Below, piece by piece: positions 1 to 12,612 of a stretch of DNA of 64,000 nucleotides; the stretch's first letter is position 1; the number at the start of each line of letters is the position of its first letter. The notes beneath the pieces were generated by a model, which did not search any database, was not told the DNA's origin, and worked only from the letters and a program-made list of their open reading frames with translations. Location: NCBI GenBank assembly GCA_031308135.1, contig JAHLJT010009436.1:137584950-137648949 (forward strand), read 5' to 3'. Source of the DNA: Acheta domesticus. Its lineage: Eukaryota; Arthropoda; Insecta; Orthoptera; Gryllidae. Both the position numbers and the translations under genes were made by a program.

Positions 1-59
1 AGCTGCCAAAAGCAAAGAGTTCGCTCGCGAAGCCACTCCCCAAAGAGCCTCCGAGAGAT

Positions 60-600
60 TCGTTGTTGGGCGCCCCCCGCGTATGTATTCTCCGCTCTAT
101 CTGCGCCTGCGACGAAACGTGAAGAGGGCGGGCGGGCAGGCAGGCGGGCGGGCGCGCGCGAATGGCCGTCGCCAGGGATCGATCCCATGCGCTGGCGGTC
201 TGCGGCGGCGGCGGCGGCGGTGGCGGTCGCTCAGGTCACAGGGGCGGCGGTGGAGGCGGCGGCGGCGGCGGGGACGGTGGCGACGGTGGGAGAATTAACC
301 GAAGACGCGCCGCAGTTAATTTGGCCAGGAATAATATTGGACTTCCCCGGATCCGGAAATGATAGTTCTATCAGTAAACTCATTACCATGTTAATTGCCC
401 GAGGATCGATCGCCAATTTCCGCCGCGTGGAGCGCTGCGCGGCGCTGCGGAGGTGGCGGCGGCAGCAGCAGCGGCGCCGCGCGAGCCCAGGTGGCTGCAT
501 CCACGACCACAGCCACGCGCGCATGCGGCGCGGCCGGCGACAAGCGGCGCGGCCGACGATTGCAGGAAAACACCCTGTTGATTCTGCCTGCGTCGCTTTC
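60..600. other. CpG-rich island
   Basis: GC-rich block with long GGC/GCG runs at about 205-290 and again at 440-480. Overlapping open frames on both strands (for example 187-630 plus, 231-602 minus) are alanine/arginine/glycine-rich products of the triplet runs and match no family. It could be a promoter or regulatory island of a gene outside the window. Nothing further is supportable. Confidence 0.5.
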
Positions 601-2202
601 ACGACTCGCGTAGATTCCGTTTGCGGATAAACATGGTCTAGGTGCGAGTCAATGGGGGCCGCGAGGTCGCCGCCGCCTGTTGGTTCAATGTCTATTCCTA
701 GTGAGCTGCCTATTCACTGCGGGGGAAATTAGTGTACCGTTCGCGGCCAGGAAATTGGCGTTTAAGCGATTCCGGTGGTGAATTAGACAATGGCTATCTC
801 TTGCTATTTCCTATGGGATGGATTTGCATTGGCAGCCCCGGGCGGTGCGATTGAAATGGTCTGGTCGGGTGACACAGCAAAAATGAGTCGAACTAGCAAA
901 AAGATCTACATACGGAATCCTACCAAGTAAAATCCTTAAGAATAGTATACTGTGTGGTACGCATCCATTTTAAGGGAATAAGGAATGTATCAAATCATAA
1001 TAAAGTATGTTTTATACAGTTCTCACACTTTCCAAAGAAAGTTTAACATACGAAAGTACGTATGGAAATATGATAATACTTGTATATTGCCAATGACAAT
1101 TGAAAAAAGGATAATTTATTACTCAAGTCTCTTTCTACATACGTGAAGTATGAAGCGATGAATCTGTTTGAAATTTAGACGACAATCTGAAATCACTATT
1201 TTTTTTTACCTTTTTTAGGACATAATGTTTTAGTACGATTTCAAAATCTAACATGAAAAAGTAGTTTTTCTGAAGTGTTCCGACAAACGAACTGAGGCAC
1301 ATTCGTATCTAATGAGTTCAAAATGTAAGTGGGTAATGAATACATATTCTATCGTCCTTTTCAGACAATTTTTCTTCTCTGAAGGTTACAAGTTAATCTT
1401 TAGGTTCGCTATATTTCCCAATGCTCGAGAATGAATGATTCTTAAAACATTCTGATAAAACTGTGGTACTTGAAGATAAAAATCTCGTAGTTCTGGAAAG
1501 AAATTGAAATGTCTAAATTGTGTAACACCCAGGTATTGTTGCCAATTCATGTATCTACTGCCTTTCTACTTTCCAATTCTTGGGTCATTTGGGACTCATT
1601 CAAAAATAGTACAATCAAATCTTTATTCCAAGATGTGAATTCTGCCTAATAAAATCATATTAAACTCACTGAATCTTCACAAAATCTGTACCACACAAAG
1701 GAACCTCCATAAAGCTTTGGAACAACAACACAATATTTGGATCCCATTGAGATTTTTAACTGAAACGCGTGCGATGGCTAAATCGGCACGCGACACAATT
1801 CCACTCTAGGAATCTCTGTCGACACACGTTCGAAGGAGAGGCAGATGGCTCTTGAGCAGCACTTATCGGGCGACCTATGCCACAATCGGGCAAAGATCCT
1901 CTAATCAAAAGCTCAAGATAGCCTCAAACTTGATATGCCTCCTCCATTGCATTGAGAAACAACGAAATATTCGATATATGTACTAAGTTAGTAAGTGAAT
2001 ATGGCTAATATATTTTTGTATTAACTTCAATGTACTGGCCAGCCCTTAAAGCCTTACAATTTTATTTACATATTTTTAGCAAATAACCTTCGAGACGTTT
2101 TCCACATTGCACTACTGATTATTTAGGTTGTGGTAAATGCTTTCATTTATCGTTTAGAAGTATTTTATCCCTAAGAATCTGCGATTTTTAAAAGGCGACA
2201 TG
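601..2202. other. AT-rich non-coding stretch
   Basis: No convincing exon, RNA gene or element. Open frames are short. A tRNA-like box at about 1770-1850 was examined and rejected. Confidence 0.5.
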
Positions 2203-2487
2203 TAGGGGTGGTGCCCGCCGATCATTTGGCGGGAGTGCATCACAGATTTCTGTTTAATTATGAACATATTTGTTATTATATTGTAAATAATTTTTGTACT
2301 GTATATATAATATTATACAATATTATTTTTTAAATCATTACGTAATTCTAACATAAACATTTTATGCAATTTTGCCAAATAAAGGAAGGAAAAAATTTAT
2401 TTTAATTTTTCTTGCACTTTCCCCATTTTAATTTTTTTCTCTAGGTCTTTTGGGGGGGAGCCATGCCCCCCTAGATCCGCCACTGGT
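2203..2487 (-). mobile_element. MITE family 1, copy A (reverse orientation)
   Basis: Read on the minus strand it begins with CCAGTGGCGGATCTAGGGG and continues through GACCTAGAG, TTTGGCAAAATTG, TTTATGTTAGAATTA and AACAGAAATCTGTGATG to a CACCCCTA end. This is the same order of blocks as copies B and C. It is about 285 bases, AT-rich inside with GC-rich ends, and non-coding. The divergence from the other copies suggests an old insertion. Confidence 0.65.
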
Positions 2488-4429
2488 GACGTGTGAGAGC
2501 ATCTGGGGAAGAAGTCGTGTGGGTGATAGACGGTATCGTCCTAAGTTAAAAGTTGCAGTCGATGGGGAAGTATGAAGATAGGAAAAAGAATTGCGCTTTA
2601 GGTGAAAAATACGCTCAATTAAAAGGGCGGTGAATGATACGCTCACATGTTTAACATAAAGTAGTTGGGAGTTACGGGCATACCACGGTGATCCTATTGC
2701 TAATCTCTTTTGTGGAACTTGAAGTTGATCAATATTTTGAAGTGAATGTTATTGTAATGAAAATATTGGATTATAGTCTTTCTGAGCTGGTGGAATAGTA
2801 TCCGTTTGCTTGTTGCAAGGGCAATGAAAGATTCAAGATTCATTTCTAAATGATACGAAAAATAATTAGTTGGGTAATTTTGTGTAGTTATTATATTGAA
2901 CCATTAGTTTTTCTGCGTCAAATGATAAATACTGATATTTTGTTAAAATGTAAACATTCTCACAGTTGCCGACAAATATCATCCTTAGTTAATATTTTAT
3001 AGCATTGAAATAAATCCTAACAGAGAATGGTAATCGAGAATTTAATACTGACCTTCACTCAACCCTTGCTCTGATGGTGATCAATTACTACAAAGTTCGT
3101 TAGAATTTAAGACAAATTTCTCAATAGAAAAATGTAATTCGTGAAATAGGTGATTGCAAAAAGTTACGTCATAAGCACAGGTCTGTGCACGGGGGTGGTC
3201 CGCCCTGTAAAAATTCAAAAAAGGCCCCTTAGCCCCACTTAATAAAACATTTTATTTCCGTAAAGATGTACATTTCCTTATTTTCCTCCTTCTTAAATTG
3301 ATAATTTGAAGAATTGATACACATTAATTGGGGAGGTGCTCTCCAAGCCATCAGACAATCATGTGAATGGTTCAACAAGAAATCAATAATTGTTTTAATT
3401 AATTTATCATTAACGTTATTTTTACAACCTCCTTTTAGTATTTTTATGTTCTAATAACAAAAAAAAAGTATGTAGCATATATGTAAACAAAAAAGTTTAA
3501 TAAAACAGGGGGCCCAAAAGTGCCCAGAACTGTAGTTGAAGATCCCATTTGAATACAGCAGCCTAAAACAAAATCCTCTTGTTTTCGGGTGCACACACCT
3601 TTGATCATAAAAGATTTGCGATGTGTTCTCCACGATCCTCAGCCGAGGATCGTGGATCTCCCTTCAACTCTAAAAGTAACTGCCATTCCAACAGGAAAAA
3701 CATCCGCCTGCTTTCCAAGAATTTAGAAACCATAACCTCATGATTTAATAAAATAATAATTCCCTTCCCCTGTAACCCACTTCATCATCGCCCCCCTGAA
3801 AAGAACATGAAATTAACAAATAAAAAAATGCAGGGGCCCAATTATAAATAGTGTAACAAGTGTTGCATATAGTGTATTGTTTTCTGAAACCATCACATGT
3901 AAAGCCTTTTACCTGACCTCTAAATACATAAATTAAAAAAAAAGGCGAAAAGGATACTCGGGCAGACAGTGACATATTTGATTTGATTTTTTAAAATTCT
4001 ATGTAATTAGACATGGATACTGTACTAGTTTAAATTAGTTTATCTAGAGAACATTAAATCAAAAGTAATGTGCTTAAAATACAAAAAGTCTAAACCAATC
4101 TATTACAAAAAGATATCTGGTGTCTGAGCAAAATGTTAAAACTGTAAATACAGTACATAATTCAAGAGACAGTGTGTAAAAGCTGTCGCGTCAAAAATTT
4201 GCCAAAATGGTTATGATTGATCTGCTGATCGCCCATTTCGTAGTATTCACATACATTTTACTTCGGAGCAAACTACTATTTCGTTTATATCACCTTGGAA
4301 CGCAAGCCCCTAGTGAAAACAAACACCACGAAAAGGAATTCACGACCTAACATAAATAAAACAAAAAAGGAATAATGATCGGCGCATCTCGCAGTCTTTC
4401 GTGGCATTCGCCAGCATTGACCCGAAGAC
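2488..4429. other. AT-rich non-coding stretch with old repeat debris
   Basis: Segments with GGGGTGGTCCGCCCTG (about 3200), GGGGGCCCAAAAGTGCCC (about 3510) and AGGGGCCCAATTATAAAT (about 3835) look like fragments of transposon ends. A palindromic CCTCAGCCGAGG lies at about 3635. None can be delimited or classified, and no gene is visible. Confidence 0.3.
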
Positions 4430-4720
4430 CCGGGAGACGCACCGCCTCGCAAAAGTCGATAGCGACCGCAGGGTGGCAGCGCGGGGCGAGTGGAACGGTG
4501 TCAAGGAGCAGGCGGCGAAGGCGTCTACGGCAGCGGCGGCGCGGCGCGGCGCGGCGCGGCGCGGCGCGGCAGGGCGTGAAAGGCGCGGGGGCGGGGCCTT
4601 ATGACCCGCTCCGCCGCGGCAGCCGCCGCCACCGCGCTCGTCTTCGAGTTCCTCGCGCCCCGCCCCGGCTGTCATCGCTCCTCTCACGCCACCGTCCTCC
4701 CGGAACAACCTCCCTCATCC
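4430..4720. other. CpG-rich island with (GCGGC)n
   Basis: GC-rich block containing a perfect pentamer array, GCGGC repeated about seven times at 4536-4570. Open frames here are repeat-encoded. No promoter can be tied to a gene. Confidence 0.5.
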
Positions 4721-4837
4721 GTACACAATTTTGCTCTCGGGAGCTCCGGTTATCAACTGAATATATCCGCAATACAGGAGCCTTACGTAGTACAAATATT
4801 TTACAGCAAATTTGCAGCTATTTAAATAATTACAGAG

Positions 4838-4840
<3 letters not shown>

Positions 4841-4884
<44 letters not shown>
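4841..4884. repeat. (TAA)n microsatellite
   Basis: About 14 uninterrupted TAA/AAT triplets. The isoleucine and leucine runs in overlapping frames come from this and are not protein. Confidence 0.95.
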
Positions 4885-5079
4885 TCAAAATAATATAATA
4901 TCTGTACAATAATAATAGTAATAAAAAATCACGCACAATCCATATTTCATGGTCAATAAATGTGAGAAGGAAGACATCATCACTGTTTCTTCTATTTGTA
5001 TGATCACCGATGATTGCAATAACAGTCCCTCCTTGGAACTATAGGCAGTAAGTGAATACACTGTAAATTCCGCTGCCTC

Positions 5080-5960
5080 CACAGACTCCCCCATCCCGAG
5101 CCGCTGCAGGCGCCGCCTCGGATGACACCAGCCCCAATTACGGCACCCAGCGCCGCCGGCACTCGCACCCGCAGCCGCGCCCGGAGGCGGTGGCGGGAAG
5201 GGGGCGTTTAAAAAACCCTCACGATGGCGCGGCGGCGGCGGCGCGTTCTGCGGGGGCCGGACCTGGCAGTTCACACGAGATACGTCTGCCCCGCACCGCA
5301 CACGCCACCGCCATCGCCGTCTCCCCCGCAGACGCGCTCGCCTCCGCCACCACAACGCTCTGCCATCACCTGCCGCAACGCGTGCGTCACCGCCACCGCC
5401 GCGCCCGCCCCCGCGCTGGCCATCTCCATGACACCTCCTCCATCGCCCGCGTCCCCGCCCGCCCGCAGTCGCAGTAGCCCGCGCCGCGCCGCGCAGCACC
5501 GCCGCCGCCGCCGCCGCCACCGCGCGTGGAGGGGCGCAGGGGCGGAGGGGAGGGCAGGCTCGCCCCGAGCTGCGGCGCCCGTGGGAACCGCTGCTCGCGC
5601 GGCCTCTCACACGCGACCGACCGGCCGGCTGGGGGGCACGGCGCGCGGCGCGGCGCGGCGAGGCGGCGGGGCCCGGGGGGCGGGGCGGGGCGCGAGGACC
5701 CCGGGAGCGCGCGAAGGACCTGCAGCCGCGTTGGCGGCGGTGACGGCGGTGGCGGCGGCGTGTGTCGGCCGACGTGCGTGCGTGTGCAGCCGCGGGCGCG
5801 GGGTGGGGGGCAGCGTCCGCGCACTGCGCCGCCGCCGCCGCCGCCTCCGAGCTTCCCGCTTCCGCCCTCCCCCGCCCGCCGCCGCCATCGGGCGATGCGC
5901 CGCGTGCCGGTCGTGGCGCGCGCCGTCGCCGTCCACGGCCGCGTTAAGGCATGAGCTTGT
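5080..5960. other. Large CpG-rich island 7.7 kb upstream of Hey
   Basis: About 880 bases of extreme GC and CpG content with GCC/GGC runs and GGGGCGGGGCGGGG (about 5680-5690, Sp1-like and quadruplex-prone). One CGTGGGAAC Su(H)-type match lies at 5580-5588. Frames of 236-263 codons on both strands are compositional. It could be a promoter of a neighbouring or non-coding transcript, but no exon is recognisable. Confidence 0.5.
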
Positions 5961-8900
5961 AGCCTACGGATCTCGCTCAGGTGGGGGAAGAAGGAAGGGG
6001 GCTCTACTAGAATAAAAAAAATGATGCTAATAGAAACAATGAACCAAGTGTCTTGATGACTCTCAATGATCCTGGTTACGTACTCAAACTTTTCCACAGA
6101 CAGAGATGTGGAAATAATAATAAAACATTAGACAAATATTCACCCAAAAAATCGTATCTAATCAAATATTAGAAGTGGTCCCACAATACTTACAGATATT
6201 TTCTTCCTTATTTTTTATATCCTCACGTATTTTTACATGTTTTATATTATTTCGAAACATTTTAATTTTTAATACGCGTTTTATTGTTTTTTTTCTGAAC
6301 CCTGTGGTACTCCATTATCATTCCTATCATCAAATGCTGCCCGCGGCAAAAGCGCCGCTTCTGCAGTGGCAGTCGCCTTCGACCCTTCATTACCCGCTCC
6401 TCTCCCCTCCTCCTCCTCTCTCGCTCCAGCGTCTTATCGTAATGAATGATACGGCGCTCCGTTACAACATGATTTGCCGTTTCAGCGCCCTCTGTCCGCG
6501 CCTGGTGTCGAAGGCCACCGCGATAAATTGGTTTAGCGCCTCTGGCGTGATGGGGACGGGAATACTCTGACGCAATATTGCCACACGACCAGCCATTCAT
6601 AGAACAACGCGTAAATAAAAACAATCCACATCGGCGTTGTGCGGTTTTGGTTGATGGCTAATGACATAAACGGCATGAATGAAGTGAATTAAGAGCTATT
6701 TCAAAGAAGTAGCGATGAATGAAATGCCCAAATGAAATAATCGGTATGATTGGTTAGATTGCAATTAATTTGCTCGGTACTTTTGACAAATGTTACGCTA
6801 TAGCTTGCATGATATGTTATTTGAAAATGACAGTGAATTATTAATTTTGTTTAATGGCACAGAAAACAAATAACAATATTGCGCTTTCACATAAAATGAG
6901 TGAAATACTTTTTGCGGCTGCACATACCTACAATTGTGTTTTTCACACCTGTCACCACAATACGATAAAATTTACTAAATGTAGTCGCATTTTCTTGCAG
7001 AATCAATATCAAAACAACCACACAATGACACTGAGATTTTAATCTCTCACTACGGAGCCACATGAATACATCGCACGTAATAGGTTATCCCAGCCATTCA
7101 TAGATCACGAGCAGGCGTCAGAAACACGACGAAATGGCGGCAGACAAGGCGTGGAACGGGTCTGGGGTATCCGGGTTCGTCGCCCGCCTCACGGCCGTCT
7201 CCCCTGGCAATGGCACTTACAGCTCGGCGCCATCTCGGGAAAATGGCGTGGATAGCCGCCATGAGATACCGCCCTGAAATACGATGGCTTTTCGGGGAAT
7301 ATGAACTTTTCGCGAAGATGATCCGACGCCAGAGAAAAAAAAATATCGGGGCATCTAGGTCATGGGGGAAAATACGTTCCTTAATTAGTAAAATGTAATA
7401 TGACTTTTTTCTGCCTCCTAGCGTATATGAAAAAATGCACGTAGCTTTTTACACCTAAAAATATAAGCATTCAGAGACGAAAATTACTCCCCACTCGGCG
7501 ACTTTGTTAATAAATGAATACTTTACTATTTCTTTTCTGAATTACATGCTTTCGAACGAGGTCTGCCTTCCTCAATATGTTAACAAAATTTACTACAGAG
7601 ATTATTGAAGTTCTAGACATTTCTTTCGTCGATTATATTTCAACACATCGGCGTACTACTCTTAAAAACATTTAACCTCATAACATCGCTGACATTAGTG
7701 CTTTCTGTAGATACTAAGTGAACTGATGTTTCCAAGGAAATTATCAGTTGTTTATCTCAAAAAGTTTTTTAATACGTCGTTAACATAAAAAAATACTTTG
7801 CCCAGTCAACACAACATGAATGATTGAGAATATATCATTTGGAAATTTCCCCTTTGTAGAAGTAAAACACAATGCTCTTTGGAGTGTTTTCGAAAACAGC
7901 TTTGTTGGTAGTCATAACAAAATTTCTAATCTAGTAAACTGATACTAATGAGTATGCCATTTGTATTTCAAGAGGTTATGAAGAGAGGGAACATCAGCTG
8001 CTATAAATAAAACGTGTGTTAATAGAGTTCTACAAGTATTGTATTATCAAAACTTGCATACTTGTGGTATTATCAAAACTTGCATATTCTCAACTGGCCA
8101 GCCAATCTGGAACTTTTCTGCATTTTAAATAAGTTATCGATTATTAAGAAAATCCTAATGCTATACCACCAGAATACTCGTAATTTAGACAGGATGTCTT
8201 GTTAGTAGGATACATTCTCAGTTCAGAAGGACAACTCGCCCTTGTGTAAAATAGATCTATTGGTATTTATCGCTCCTTGCATACAAATCGTACCAGATAT
8301 TGAAGAAAGTATTGGCCTGCAATTTCTCTCTATTAATTGAACCCGTCTATTCGTTGAATTAAAAATTTCTTTCTTACCGGGCATATAATAATTTAGTTGT
8401 GAGAGGCTTCCAACCTTCAAACTCGATAAGAGTCAGGTTGGCTTGAAAAATACTCTTTCATAGGGATGGGTAGCTTAAAGACAGACGAAGGCCAAACACA
8501 GTTGTGGGCCCGTTTCCATTTATTTTATATACATACGATATATTTTACTAGCAAATAAATGAAACGTATTACGAAGATAATGAGATGATGATCTGAATGG
8601 TGCAATTAAAAGACTTTATTGACCATAGAGGAATCAGTCTTTTTTATTTAGTTAAGCCATTTACTCTATTATTTTATCGGTCGGAGAACTTATTTCCCAG
8701 ATGTATAACAAATCGCCAAATTCTGAGGATGAAAAGGATGACATCAACTATTGAAAATATTTACGGAAATAAAATGTTTTATTGCATGGACTTACGAGGT
8801 CTCTTACAAAATTTTTACGGGGGTTAAAACCTCCTTTTCACACGCATAGACACTCGATGATTACTTTTATCCTTAATAAGGAAGAAATTCAGCAGTAAAG

Positions 8901-9956
8901 GATCGAATTAAATTTGAGTTTTGTAGCCCTACAGACACCAAACTTCCCATTCTGTAGTGACATGCACAGAACACAATTTTATTTTTGTTTAATTTTGTTT
9001 AATACATTCGTAAAAATGGCATCAGAGAAGCTGTACTAAATAATGATCAACGAAGAAAGAAAGTAGCCGACGTAGTTGCAGTATCTGATCTGGTAAGAAT
9101 CATCAGCAAGTAATTAATTTCTCATTCATAGAGAATTGATTTCAACGTTTCTTTGAGGTTTTCCTCAGAATAGTTTCTGAACGATGCTTGAAAAGGAACG
9201 AATTTTATTACTTTTTCTTGGAATTGGATGCAGAGATGATCTGCTGTGAAACTCAATCCCTTCATAGTATTTGAGTAAACACCTCTAGCGTGCATGTGTG
9301 TGTAGTTTCTTCTTTCATGGCTAGACCACTACCCTGCACCAATCGAGATATATGGGATATCATTGAACGCGTCTCGGTCTCCTGATGGGGAACTAATAAT
9401 TTGTTTTTCGATCCGGCCATAAGATTCCAAGAAATTGCCAAAAACGTGTTTTTTCGTGTTTTGGCGCTGCGATTTTTGTATGACGGGAACTAAACTAACG
9501 CCACTTAAATAGATCTACGCAGGTGGCGTTGATTAAACTCCATTATTCAGTGGTTATTTTCAGTTCGCGACACCATAAGTTTGTTCCATGAGGATGGCAA
9601 CACTGATTTTTGACAAACGAGCAAAAATTAAATGAACATCGCCCGGCAGAATGCGTTTAAAAATCTTAAGAATTTCAGTTATGATATGTGACATATTTCA
9701 TGCGTATGTTGTATGAAGAATTTGCAACTTCCCTTGGAACATTAAATTTAAAGAACGGAAAGTGAATACGAAGGAAACAAGAACTGTAAAAACTAAACAA
9801 GACATCTCTTAAGCGTGCAAAAATCGATTTTCAATTTGATTGGACTTACCATTACACATTAACACACAAAATAGTAACCTTTCAATGCTTGTACATAAAT
9901 ATTTGCCTTCAGAACAAAAATCAGGCTCAGTTTGTAGAGTTTTAAAATCTTAAAAA
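5961..9956. other. Non-coding stretch with small GC patches
   Basis: Mostly AT-rich. A patch at about 6340-6570 and another at about 7080-7270 are GC-elevated. The second has three ATGGC/GCCAT cores (CGAAATGGCGGC near 7130, AAAATGGCG near 7240, GCCGCCATG near 7255) resembling YY1/Pho sites. There is a short direct duplication at 8037-8088. No exon is recognised. Confidence 0.4.
8037..8088. repeat. Short tandem duplication
   Basis: TATTATCAAAACTTGCATA occurs twice in direct order about 27 bases apart. It is a small local duplication of no obvious function. Confidence 0.8.
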
Positions 9957-9969
9957 ATGGGGCAAAACT

Positions 9970-10610
9970 ATGGAAGTGTTAAGTAATTCAGGAGAATCAA
10001 ATGTAGTTGTAGAAGATTTTGCGCCAGAATTTTCCGAACTAATTAAAAATGATCTTATATTAGCATTAGAGAACAACTGCTTACAGGTGATCATTTATCT
10101 TCATTTTAGAAAACAAAAAAGTAAGAAATATAGCTGTGCTGTCGCATTATTCATGTACATGTAAGTAACTTTTTAGAGCTATTATAATTTTGAAATTGCA
10201 ATATATCAGTTCATATCCCATTTGGAGTTACTATACAATGCCATTGAGAGTTGGAAAATTTTGAACGGGAATATAACATTAACAGCTCCTACGATTCATT
10301 GGTAAGTCCAATGCCATATACTCTAAGAACATATTTGAACAAAGCTAGGCATGAAAGAAATTTTCAACACATAAATAAACTTTTAAAACAGTTTACAGCG
10401 ACGGCGACGCCACATTCAAGTAGTATTTACGTATTACACACAGCAGTTACGAATTTAACAAAAGAAAACAATCAATTGAAAAGTAAATTCTTATCTCTTC
10501 GGCACCTTACAATAATAGCAATTCTCCTGAAGATATTGATTATATTGTCACTTTTTTCATTGGAAATGATAGAGAAAAAACTATACATTTTTGAACGAAT
10601 TCTAATTTAA
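9970..10610 (+). pseudogene. Unrecognised split open frame, candidate small gene or decayed copy
   Basis: An ATG at 9970 opens a frame whose first 39 codons (to 10086, ending ENNCLQ) look protein-like: acidic, few rare residues, ending at a CAG|GTGATC possible donor. A second frame reads from 10248 to a stop at 10610 without an ATG of its own near its start, and is lysine- and asparagine-rich with a segment predicted to be coiled coil (VTNLTKENNQLKSKF, about 10450-10494) followed by a hydrophobic stretch. A strong donor-like GTAAGT lies at 10302 inside it. The frames do not join cleanly: alternative splices hit stops. I do not recognise a family. It may be a short multi-exon gene on the plus strand, a decayed retrocopy or chance. 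It is notable because the surrounding AT-rich DNA is dense in stops. Confidence 0.25.
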
Positions 10611-11789
10611 ATAACCGGAAAACACTTCCAAAGACTATTTCACACAGTTTCCTCAGTAGTATGTCTTGCAAACAAATTATTGAAATCATATCACACAGTA
10701 TCAGGCTTATGCTAAGATGACCGTATTTTTCTGACTCAAGTTTGGGACGCTACTGAATGGTCAGTTGAGGATGCGGGGATTGATGTTGGATTCAGTAGAC
10801 TATTGAAATTAAACATTAACAAATAAAGCTTTTTAAATTATTAATTAAAGACACTTAATAAAAACAACCACAGGATATACATTGACTTTTTTAACGAGTT
10901 ATGTAATAAGATAGGAATGAAAAATACAAATAGTTACTATTCGTTTCAAACGAGTGTTATTTTAGTGTCGTTATTTCTGTTCATATCATCGCATATCATA
11001 TTTCACCTTTACATAAAGAGCGAGGTAGGGGGAAGACGCCGTTAAGCTGATTCGTTTGAGATCGTCATCGTTTCCAAATAAATGGGAATGGAATAGCGAA
11101 GCAAAAATTGCGGTGACACATTTTGATAGCAAAAAAAAAGTAAAAAGGAAGTTTGTATTATATTTTACATTTCCTTTTGAAATTCGGTGACATAATTTAT
11201 ATTAAGTAGTATCATTTTGCCGGAATGCATCTTGTCCGGAGTGATCTTGACATGTATGAACTTTTTTTGCCAATTTAAAAAATTCTGATGAATTGTCGTC
11301 CCGAATGCCCCTCTAAAAATGTGGACACGACCTTAGAAACCGAATTCCCGAAAAAGATCGAAACGTCTGGTCACCTTTTTCAAATCCCTATACCAAAACA
11401 AGTAACACACATGTGCCTTCATGCCAATGAAGAAGTTAATATGTTTTAGAATGTAAGTACTTAAAGAGAAATAACTTGAGCAGAGAAAACGAACAAATAA
11501 TTTCTCAAGACATTCTATAAGAAAAAGACAAAATAAATAAATAAATAAATAAATAAATAAAATTAAGAAAGAAGGAATGAGTAAATAAACACGCGGAAGG
11601 TGAATTAATGTAAATTATTAGAGCTGCAATATTAAACCGACAAGGATAAGCGAAGAAACCCAGCCCAAAAACTTTCGGGAACGAAAAGAAAAATAAAACT
11701 GGCATCGCGTCTGAATGAATGGCGCAGGGGGTGCCGCGAATGCTCTTCCCGCAAAACCAGAGCTAACAGCGAGAGCAAAAAAGAACAAT
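10611..11789. other. AT-rich non-coding stretch
   Basis: Nothing recognisable apart from an (AAAT)n tetranucleotide array at 11531-11563. Confidence 0.5.
11531..11563. repeat. (AAAT)n microsatellite
   Basis: About eight uninterrupted AAAT tetramers in a non-coding stretch. Confidence 0.95.
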
Positions 11790-12110
11790 GGAAGGGGAGC
11801 GCGGCGAGCGTCTTGGCGGAGGGCGTGGAGGGAGGGGCGGGGCGACGCAGGCGGGCAGGGGAGGCGTGTGCAGCGGCCAAGGAGGGCGCGCGCACTCGTG
11901 CACAAAGCAGCCCCTTGGCGGCGGCGGCGGAGGCGGCGGCCGAGGCGAGGCTTAATCCGACGCTGCTTGACTCGCCCCGAGACGTCTGATTAATGCCACA
12001 GGTACCCCACGCGCATTCAATTGGCGTCGTGACGTCACGCGCCGGCGCCGAGCGAAGCCCCGCTGCCACGCTGTCATCGCCGCCGCCGACTCCCCGTCGT
12101 CTTCGTCGTC
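11790..12110. other. CpG-rich island just upstream of the Hey promoter
   Basis: GC-rich block with GCG/GGC runs at about 11917-11945, ending in a less GC-rich part with TTAAT and CAATT cores and a TGACGTCA CRE-like palindrome at about 12029-12036. It is separated from the promoter island by about 370 AT-rich bases. It could be a proximal regulatory element or an upstream exon; no exon is demonstrable. Confidence 0.4.
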
Positions 12111-12602
12111 GCTGTTGCCAATGAGGTTATCGTTGGCATTATAATTCCCTCTATCACACCCACTGAGAAACAATGATTGGCTGTACCAATTAAGTAAGTG
12201 TTGAAAAAAATACGAATCGAGAAAAAAGAAATGACAAATATAATGTTTAACAAATAGGCTAATCATGAAAATTACGAATTTCTGGAAATGATTTATGCAA
12301 GAATCAATAAATATTTCTATGACACCCGGACAATTCAATTTTTTTTCTTCACATTAAATATCAAAACTAACAAATTAATATAATAAATTCTAATATATTA
12401 CAAATATTCCATAAATGAGGGAAGGCACGTTAATTTCTAAGCGTAACGATATAATTTAATTTCCTTACAGACGCAGACTCTGTACTCGTCACCCTTCAAC
12501 GCATCCCTATCCCCACAATCACCGTCCCCACGGCACAATTGCGCCCTCGACTCCCCGCGACGCCCATCCGACGCGCGTCCAGCCCCTCCCTCCAAACTCC
12601 AG

Positions 12603-12612
12603 TTTTCCCACA
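12603..12612 (-). promoter_or_regulatory. Su(H)/CSL-type site upstream of Hey
   Basis: The plus strand reads TTTTCCCACA, so the minus strand reads TGTGGGAAAA, a perfect match to the Su(H) consensus YGTGRGAAM. It lies about 1.06 kb upstream of the Hey ATG at the edge of the promoter island. Su(H) is the DNA-binding partner of the Notch intracellular domain and Hey is an established direct Notch target, so the location is sensible. One match of this degeneracy is expected every 16 kb or so by chance. Function is inferred. Confidence 0.35.

Noticed and set aside
1760..1860. Possible tRNA-like sequence (TGGCTAAATCGG with ACGTTCGAAGG)
   Set aside because: The boxes do not fit tRNA spacing or stems, and no second copy was found in the window.
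4841..4884. CRISPR-like or regularly spaced repeat
   Set aside because: It is a simple (TAA)n microsatellite; no spacer-repeat structure exists anywhere in the window.
5224..6015. 263-codon frame in the 5.1-5.96 kb island
   Set aside because: Encoded by GCC/GGC runs, with equally long frames on the other strand and no domain.
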